9,038 bases of DNA from NCBI GenBank assembly GCA_027026055.1, contig JALVPA010000188.1:1-9038 (forward strand), given 5' to 3'. This document shows, one piece after another, positions 4,962 through 9,038 of this stretch. Each line of letters starts with the position of its first letter. Position 1 is the stretch's first letter. A model generated the notes under the pieces. The model saw only the letters and a list, made by a program, of their open reading frames with translations. It searched no databases and was not told the origin of the DNA. Made by a program: the position numbers and the translations under genes. Origin of the DNA: Campylobacteraceae bacterium. GTDB lineage: Bacteria; Campylobacterota; Campylobacteria; Campylobacterales; Sulfurovaceae.

Positions 4962-6326
4962 CTAAACCGAACACCCCGGGCTATCCGCATTACCGCCTGC
5001 AAAGTAGTCGCCGTCAAAGCTGACCAGCGAGTAGTTGCGCTCTTTGCCGAGCGCTTCGACCAAACCCTCGATACTCAAAAAGCCGAGAGAGTCTGCACCG
5101 ATCAACTCGGCGATCTCCTCGACGGAGTGGTTCGCCGAAATCAACTCCGCTTTGGTCGGCGTATCGATACCGTAACGGCACGGAAATTTGATTTCGGGAG
5201 CGGCGATACGCATGTGCACCTCCGCGGCACCCGCTTCTTTAAGCATTTTGACGATCTGTCGCGATGTCGTACCGCGTACCAACGAATCGTCGATCACCGC
5301 CACCCGTTTGCCCTCGATAATAGGTCGAATCGGAGAAAGCTTCAACTTGACTTTTAAGTCACGGATCTCTTGCGTCGGTTCGATAAAGGTGCGTCCCACA
5401 TAGTGATTACGCACGATGCCCATCTCAAACGCTGCGCCAAGTCCTTCGGCATAGCCGCGCGCCGCCGCAACGCCACTATCAGGTACCGGCAATACAAGAT
5501 CGACGTCGGCGGGAGCCTCCTCCGCCAATTTACGCCCCATGCGCAAACGCATCTCATAAACGTTTTTGCCATCGATGACACTATCGGGACGCGCAAAATA
5601 GATATACTCGAAGGCACACGGGCGATAATCGGGCTCGAAGATTTGTTCGCTGTAGATCTCTTTGCCCTCTTCGAAAATCAACATCTCTCCGGGATTGACG
5701 TCGCGTACGAATTGCGCGCCAACCAAGTCGAATGCACACGTTTCGCTGGCGACAATCCAACCACCGTCAGGCAACTTACCGAGACTCAACGGTCGAATGC
5801 CGAAACGATCGCGAATGACGAACATTTTGCTACGGCTCTGAATCGCCAGACAATACGCCCCCTCGATTTTACTCAGCATATCCTTGATGCGATCCACCAA
5901 CGCGTCTTTTTGCGATTTGGCGATCAGATGTACGATATTTTCGGTATCCATCCCCGTCTGAAAAATCGCCCCGTTGTCTATCAACTCGTTTCGCACTTCG
6001 TTTTTGTTGACCAAGTTTCCGTTGTGTGCGACGGAGATCTCACCCAGTTTGTAGCGCGCAAACACGGGTTGTGCATCCAATACCGAGTCGTCACCGGCCG
6101 TCGAGTAGCGATTGTGTCCTATCGCGCAACGTCCCGTAAGCACCTTGAACACCTCTTCATCGAACACCTCGGTGACTAACCCGCGATCTTTGACAAGGTG
6201 TATCGTACGATTGTCCGCCGTGGAGATACCCGTCGATTCCTGACCGCGATGTTGCATCGCAAAGAGCGCATAATAGGCGATTTTCGCCGCATTGTCGCTA
6301 CCGTAAACACCGACTATAGCACACAT
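4962..6326 (-). CDS. purF: Amidophosphoribosyltransferase (glutamine PRPP amidotransferase)
   Basis: This enzyme makes phosphoribosylamine from PRPP and glutamine, the first committed step of purine synthesis. The protein has 454 residues. Cys2 directly follows the start Met, so removing Met exposes the N-terminal nucleophile and no longer propeptide is present. The glutaminase domain (about 2-230) shows QHRGQEST (25-32), HNRYSTAG (71-78), HNGNLVN (101-107) and GMDTE (125-129). The phosphoribosyltransferase domain carries the PRPP loop VIDDSLVRGTTS (344-355). Overall it resembles the Bacillus type. Cys237 and Cys383 match two of that enzyme's four Fe-S ligands, but the C-terminal CLxCFxG-type segment reads SLVSFDGDY (433-441), so the other two are apparently lost. 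AAAGGAAG is the Shine-Dalgarno (6340-6333). It follows dapB after a 122-bp gap with hairpins and a repeat array, so it may have its own promoter. None is obvious. Confidence 0.96.
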   Translation of the reverse strand: MCAIVGVYGSDNAAKIAYYALFAMQHRGQESTGISTADNRTIHLVKDRGLVTEVFDEEVFKVLTGRCAIGHNRYSTAGDDSVLDAQPVFARYKLGEISVAHNGNLVNKNEVRNELIDNGAIFQTGMDTENIVHLIAKSQKDALVDRIKDMLSKIEGAYCLAIQSRSKMFVIRDRFGIRPLSLGKLPDGGWIVASETCAFDLVGAQFVRDVNPGEMLIFEEGKEIYSEQIFEPDYRPCAFEYIYFARPDSVIDGKNVYEMRLRMGRKLAEEAPADVDLVLPVPDSGVAAARGYAEGLGAAFEMGIVRNHYVGRTFIEPTQEIRDLKVKLKLSPIRPIIEGKRVAVIDDSLVRGTTSRQIVKMLKEAGAAEVHMRIAAPEIKFPCRYGIDTPTKAELISANHSVEEIAELIGADSLGFLSIEGLVEALGKERNYSLVSFDGDYFAGGNADSPGCSV

Positions 6327-6365
6327 TGTGTACTTCCTTTGGAGGTGAGTGAGTAGTTTTGGTTT

Positions 6366-6382
6366 GCATTGCTTTGCAATGC
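6366..6382. other. Perfect hairpin upstream of purF
   Basis: GCATTGC and GCAATGC form a perfect 7-bp stem with a 3-base loop, 40 bp before the purF start. No T-run follows on either strand, so it is not a simple terminator. It would lie in the purF leader if transcription reads through from dapB or starts close to dapB. Confidence 0.45.
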
Positions 6383-6391
6383 TGCTATTTC

Positions 6392-6416
6392 AATAAAAGC
6401 GGTGCCCCTGCACTGC
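6392..6416 (-). terminator. Candidate intrinsic terminator after dapB
   Basis: Read leftward, GCAGTGC (6416-6410) and GCACCGC (6405-6399) form a 7-bp stem with one A-C mismatch and an AGGG loop, followed by TTTTATT. It lies 33 bp beyond the dapB stop. The mismatch becomes a G-U pair on the opposite strand, where no T-run follows, so the assignment is tentative. Confidence 0.35.
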
Positions 6417-6423
6417 ATACGAC

Positions 6424-6448
6424 AATTCCTCATTCCTAATTCCTCATT
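6424..6448. repeat. Heptamer tandem array, unit NATTCCT (about 3.6 copies)
   Basis: AATTCCT, CATTCCT, AATTCCT and CATT follow each other without a gap and abut the dapB stop codon (6451-6449). The period equals that of the two arrays before hisIE, and on the leftward strand the unit reads (G/T)AGGAAT. Confidence 0.75.
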
Positions 6449-7216
6449 TTATATGCCAAGACAATCGTTGATCGTATAAAAACCTGCGGGCTGCGCAACC
6501 AGCCATTTCGCCGCACGAAGCGCACCTTTGGAAAAAGTCTCTCTGCTTGTGGCGGTGTGGTTGAGTTCAAGATATTCGCCGTCATTATAAAAACCGACGG
6601 TATGTCGCCCTACGATATCGCCTCCACGAAGCGCCATTACGGCAATCTCCTCTTTACTACGCGGACCGATTTGACCGTCTCTACCACTTACGCGAACTTT
6701 GTCGAGATCGACACCACGCCCTTTGGCGGCAAACTCAGCCAACGTCAACGCCGTTCCGCTGGGAGCGTCTACCTTGTGACGATGATGCATCTCGACAATC
6801 TCGATATCGAAATCTTTCAGTGTCGCGGCGACCCGTTCCACCAACTGCTTGAGCAACGCAATGCCCGCGGACATATTGGAAGAGTACAGCACCGGCATCT
6901 CTTGTGCCGCCTCTTCGATAAGGTTTTGTTGGTGTTTGTCGAATCCTGTCGTCGCAATCACCAACGGCGTGGGATTACGAAGCGCCGCTTCGCACAATGC
7001 TTGTGTCGCCGCGGGAGCAGAAAAATCCACCACCGCGTCGCATGCTTCGAGCAACGCCTCCATGCTGTTAGTAATCAACGTATCTTCCGGTACGGCGGTC
7101 TTGAGCTCGTCAAACACGTGCACCGCCGCCAACCGCAACGCCTCGTCTTCCGTCACATTCTTAATCAAATGCGCACCCATGCGCCCCGTACTTCCGACTA
7201 TACCTACTTTTATCAT
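6449..7216 (-). CDS. dapB: 4-hydroxy-tetrahydrodipicolinate reductase
   Basis: This cytoplasmic enzyme uses NAD(P)H to reduce the dihydrodipicolinate ring to tetrahydrodipicolinate, in the pathway to diaminopimelate for cell wall and lysine. The protein has 255 residues, close to the usual length. The N-terminal nucleotide-binding fold begins VGIVGSTGRMG (4-14). The ATTGFD segment (88-93; GTTG in many relatives) and SSNMSAGI (112-119) line the active site. EMHHRHKVDAPSGTAL (142-157) is the family signature and carries the catalytic His144/His145 and Lys148. The end is complete, with FYTINDCLGI. Its ATG at 7216 lies 10 bp after the trxB stop, with AAGGGA as Shine-Dalgarno just after that stop, so the two are one transcript. 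The dapB-purF order matches what I recall from Campylobacter jejuni. No functional link with the thioredoxin genes is evident beyond co-transcription. Confidence 0.96.
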   Translation of the reverse strand: MIKVGIVGSTGRMGAHLIKNVTEDEALRLAAVHVFDELKTAVPEDTLITNSMEALLEACDAVVDFSAPAATQALCEAALRNPTPLVIATTGFDKHQQNLIEEAAQEMPVLYSSNMSAGIALLKQLVERVAATLKDFDIEIVEMHHRHKVDAPSGTALTLAEFAAKGRGVDLDKVRVSGRDGQIGPRSKEEIAVMALRGGDIVGRHTVGFYNDGEYLELNHTATSRETFSKGALRAAKWLVAQPAGFYTINDCLGI

Positions 7217-7226
7217 CTTTTTCCCT

Positions 7227-8168
7227 TCACGCTTCTTCTTGGATATAGGCGATCACTTCCAACGCCGCCGTCGCACCGTCTCCCGCGGCACATACCACCT
7301 GCTTGGGTGCATCGATGCGCAGATCGCCCGCCGCATAGAGTCCTTCGACATTCGTACGCATACGCAGATCCACTTTGACTTGCCCCCATTCGTTGACGTC
7401 GCAGATGAAATTACCCGTCTCGTCTTTGAGCACTTCGTTGTTGACGTTGTGTCCCACAAAGACAAAGATACCCGGCGTATCGAGGGTGCGTTTTTCGTCT
7501 GTTTTGAGGTTACGTACATGTACCTGCGTCACCCCGCTCGCATCGCCCGTTACCTCTTCGACGACACTATCGAGAACAAAGTGAATGTTGGGTTTGCTTT
7601 CAGCACGTTCGACCGTAGAAGGCGCCGCGCGAAAACGATCACGACGATGTACGAGATAGACGTTGCTACAGATGTTGGAGAGATAGATCGCCTCTTCCAA
7701 TGCCGTATCGCCACCGCCGAGCACTGTTACCGGCTTGTCTTTGTAAAAAAATCCATCGCATGTCGCGCAAGTACTGACACCGCGGCCGAAAAACTCCTCT
7801 TCTCCCTTAAATCCCGCGCGTTTCGGCGTCGATCCGGTACAGACGATCACCGTTTTGGCTTCCACGCTTTTACCGCCTTCAAGCATCAGTGTAAAATGAT
7901 CTTCCGTTTTAACGACGCGTTCGACTTTGACCATTTCGTGCTTGAGTCCGAAATGAAAACACTGTTCTTGCCAGGTATTCATAAAATCCATGCCGGTTTT
8001 GGTATGATCGAAAAATCCCGGATAGTTCTCTATCTCGCTACTTTGCGTAATCTGCCCTCCGGGCAAGCCCATCTCGAACAGTACCACGTTTTTCAATCCG
8101 CCGCGCGTCGCGTATAATCCGGCAGTCAATCCAGCGGGACCGCCCCCGACAATCGCACAATCCAACAT
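7227..8168 (-). CDS. trxB: Thioredoxin-disulfide reductase
   Basis: This FAD enzyme passes electrons from NADPH to thioredoxin. The protein has 313 residues from the ATG at 8168. That start is preferred over one 21 bp upstream because GGAAGGA lies 7 bases before it. Domains in order: FAD-binding GGGPAGLTAG (8-17); the NADPH domain with the redox pair Cys134/Cys137 in CATCDG; the nucleotide loop GGGDTALEEA (151-160); HRRDRFR (174-180), whose arginines suit NADPH rather than NADH; and the C-terminal FAD segment GDLRIDAPKQVVCAAGDGATAA (281-302). This is the low-molecular-weight bacterial type. It follows trxA by 130 bp with its own TATAAT box and is followed 10 bp later by dapB. With the thioredoxin gene next door, the substrate assignment is firm. 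Confidence 0.96.
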   Translation of the reverse strand: MLDCAIVGGGPAGLTAGLYATRGGLKNVVLFEMGLPGGQITQSSEIENYPGFFDHTKTGMDFMNTWQEQCFHFGLKHEMVKVERVVKTEDHFTLMLEGGKSVEAKTVIVCTGSTPKRAGFKGEEEFFGRGVSTCATCDGFFYKDKPVTVLGGGDTALEEAIYLSNICSNVYLVHRRDRFRAAPSTVERAESKPNIHFVLDSVVEEVTGDASGVTQVHVRNLKTDEKRTLDTPGIFVFVGHNVNNEVLKDETGNFICDVNEWGQVKVDLRMRTNVEGLYAAGDLRIDAPKQVVCAAGDGATAALEVIAYIQEEA

Positions 8169-8209
8169 TATCGTATCCTTCCGCATCATCGTTTCGTTTT
8201 TGAAATTAC

Positions 8210-8215
8210 ATTATA
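8210..8215 (-). promoter_or_regulatory. trxB: Promoter -10 of trxB-dapB
   Basis: Read leftward this is a perfect TATAAT, in TTTGACTATAATG. Transcription would start near 8203, giving a leader of about 35 nt before the trxB ATG. No good -35 lies 16-18 bp upstream, as is usual for this phylum. It would let trxB-dapB be expressed apart from trxA. Confidence 0.55.
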
Positions 8216-8266
8216 GTCAAATTCCGGTAAAGCGCCGTTTGAGAGAGAAAAGTTTTAAGAAGATCG

Positions 8267-8283
8267 GCGGGTATGAAACCCGC
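8267..8283 (-). terminator. Hairpin after trxA, possible partial terminator
   Basis: GCGGGT and ACCCGC pair perfectly over 6 bp around a 5-base loop, beginning 15 bases after the trxA stop. Read leftward it is followed by CGATCTTCTTAAAACTTTT, a poor T-run. It could terminate most trxA transcripts or stabilise their 3' end. Confidence 0.4.
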
Positions 8284-8298
8284 ATATGTCCGAAGCTA

Positions 8299-8616
8299 TT
8301 ACAAAAGTGCGTTGAGTTTTTCCGCAAAGACATCTTTGCTTGCGGCACCGACCATTTGATCGACCACTTCGCCGTTTTTGAAGAAGAGGATGGAAGGAAT
8401 GGAGCGGATACCGAACTTAACCGCCAATTCTTGCTCTTCGTCGGTATTGACTTTGGCGATTGTCGCCTTGCCGTCAAACTCTTCCGCCAACTCTTCGATA
8501 ATGGGTGCGATCATTCTACAAGGTCCGCACCACGGCGCCCAAAAGTCCACCATCGTTACGCCTTCCGCTACAGTCGCGTCGAAATTTGCCGAAGTCAGTT
8601 CTACATATTTGCCCAT
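8299..8616 (-). CDS. trxA: Thioredoxin 1
   Basis: This small cytoplasmic dithiol protein reduces disulfides in partners such as ribonucleotide reductase and peroxiredoxins, and is recharged by TrxB, encoded next to it. The protein has 105 residues, the classical length. The active site is WCGPC (29-33, cysteines 30 and 33) after FWAPW, with a conserved Asp24 in the beta strand before it. The cis-proline is Pro74 in RSIPS (71-75), and NGEVVDQMVGA (81-91) forms the last loop before the C-terminal helix. No signal peptide is present. The start is the ATG at 8616 with AGGA upstream, after a promoter with a perfect TATAAT. The preceding gene ends 110 bp upstream, so trxA is probably first in its unit. 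Confidence 0.97.
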   Translation of the reverse strand: MGKYVELTSANFDATVAEGVTMVDFWAPWCGPCRMIAPIIEELAEEFDGKATIAKVNTDEEQELAVKFGIRSIPSILFFKNGEVVDQMVGAASKDVFAEKLNALL

Positions 8617-8648
8617 GTCCTATTCCTTTATAAGTTGTATTGTCCGAA

Positions 8649-8654
8649 ATTATA
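8649..8654 (-). promoter_or_regulatory. trxA: Promoter -10 of trxA
   Basis: Read leftward, TATAAT within GGCTATAATTTC is a perfect match, 32 bp upstream of the ATG and giving a leader of about 26 nt. The region upstream is AT-rich without a clear -35. Confidence 0.55.
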
Positions 8655-8726
8655 GCCAACTTTGATTAACGATTCTTAACAAATCTTTCATGAAAAAAGC
8701 ACTCGTTTGCAAGTTATTACTAATCG

Positions 8727-9038
8727 CTACATATTCTCTTCGCACGGTAATAGCACTTCGCGAAACATCGCCGAGCGCGTTCCGGCAACGGCACGATTGC
8801 TTTTGCCTTTGACAGTATAAACGAATGAGATTTTGGGACGATCCGTCTCGTTTTTGTTGGCGCGATGAAGCAGCTTACAATGAAACAACACCACATCGCC
8901 TTTATGCAACGTATGACTCGTTTTCGTCTCTATCAATGCCCGGTTTTCGGAAAGATCTTCTCTAAAATACTCCTTTTCGTCAAACTGCTGCGGCGAAAAC
9001 CTCATCGTATGACTTCCGGGAATAAACTCGAGCACACC
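8727..9038 (-). CDS. Phytanoyl-CoA dioxygenase (PhyH)-family protein, C-terminal part, partial
   Basis: The reading frame enters from the right edge and ends at the TAG at 8729-8727, so only the last 103 residues are seen. A GTG near the edge is simply the Val of GVLEFIPGSH, a typical mid-protein PhyH motif, not a start. Further on are HKGDVVLFHCKLLHRANKN and RPKISFVYTV. In this family of Fe(II)/2-oxoglutarate dioxygenases the His of LLHRA is the distal iron ligand, and the Arg of the RP motif holds the 2-oxoglutarate carboxylate. The HxD half of the iron site must lie outside the window. Bacterial members hydroxylate many kinds of small molecule, so the substrate cannot be named. No terminator is obvious in the 110 bp before trxA. 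Confidence 0.82.
   Translation of the reverse strand, partial: GVLEFIPGSHTMRFSPQQFDEKEYFREDLSENRALIETKTSHTLHKGDVVLFHCKLLHRANKNETDRPKISFVYTVKGKSNRAVAGTRSAMFREVLLPCEENM

Noticed and set aside
7753..7770. Haem-binding CxxCH motif in TrxB
   Set aside because: The motif is CATCDG, the redox pair of thioredoxin reductase, not CxxCH, and the protein is cytoplasmic.
8655..8685. NssR-like operator before trxA (GATTAACGATTCTTAAC)
   Set aside because: The half-sites are a direct rather than a proper inverted repeat with the 4-base spacing of the family, so no operator is called.

Overview
The window looks like a chromosomal segment of a Campylobacterota (epsilonproteobacterial) organism. The evidence is protein character plus two gene orders that I recall from Campylobacter and sulfur-oxidising relatives: ilvE followed by an SPFH/prohibitin-like gene, and the set trxA, trxB, dapB, purF. 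The genus cannot be told from the sequence. No tRNA, rRNA, transposase, phage gene or CRISPR array is visible, and all recognised genes are housekeeping genes.

Left part (1-1943). Five small unrecognised genes encode membrane or membrane-anchored proteins. Three read leftward (1242-868, 707-336, and 306 running off the left edge) and two read rightward (1372-1758 and 1758-1943). The divergent gap holds a perfect 16-bp palindrome containing TTGAT-N4-ATCAA, the FNR consensus. It lies at the class II activator distance (-41.5) from a plausible -10 on both sides. A second Crp/FNR-type site, TTGAC-N4-GTCAA, lies at the same distance from a -10 in front of the 707-336 gene. The island is therefore probably switched on by low oxygen or nitrogen oxides. 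The left-edge protein may be the anchor of a respiratory complex, possibly a NorC-like nitric oxide reductase subunit, but that is inference only.

Middle (1944-4844, rightward). ilvE (branched-chain aminotransferase), an SPFH/prohibitin-like membrane protein, and hisIE (bifunctional histidine biosynthesis). The gap before hisIE holds two arrays of 7-bp repeats that are complementary to each other in register, with a small hairpin between them. It is followed by a second hairpin that includes the hisIE start codon.

Right part (4962-9038, all leftward). In transcription order: the end of a phytanoyl-CoA dioxygenase-family gene (runs off the right edge), trxA and trxB (thioredoxin and its reductase, each with a TATAAT -10), dapB (lysine/diaminopimelate synthesis, 10 bp after trxB) and purF (first step of purine synthesis). 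PurF keeps two of the four cysteines that bind the 4Fe-4S cluster in the Bacillus-type enzyme; the other two appear to be serines. A third 7-bp array and two hairpins separate dapB from purF.

Nothing here is clearly a new enzymatic system. The best leads are the shared FNR-like promoter island of unknown membrane proteins, the mutually complementary heptamer arrays, and the half-lost Fe-S ligand set of PurF.
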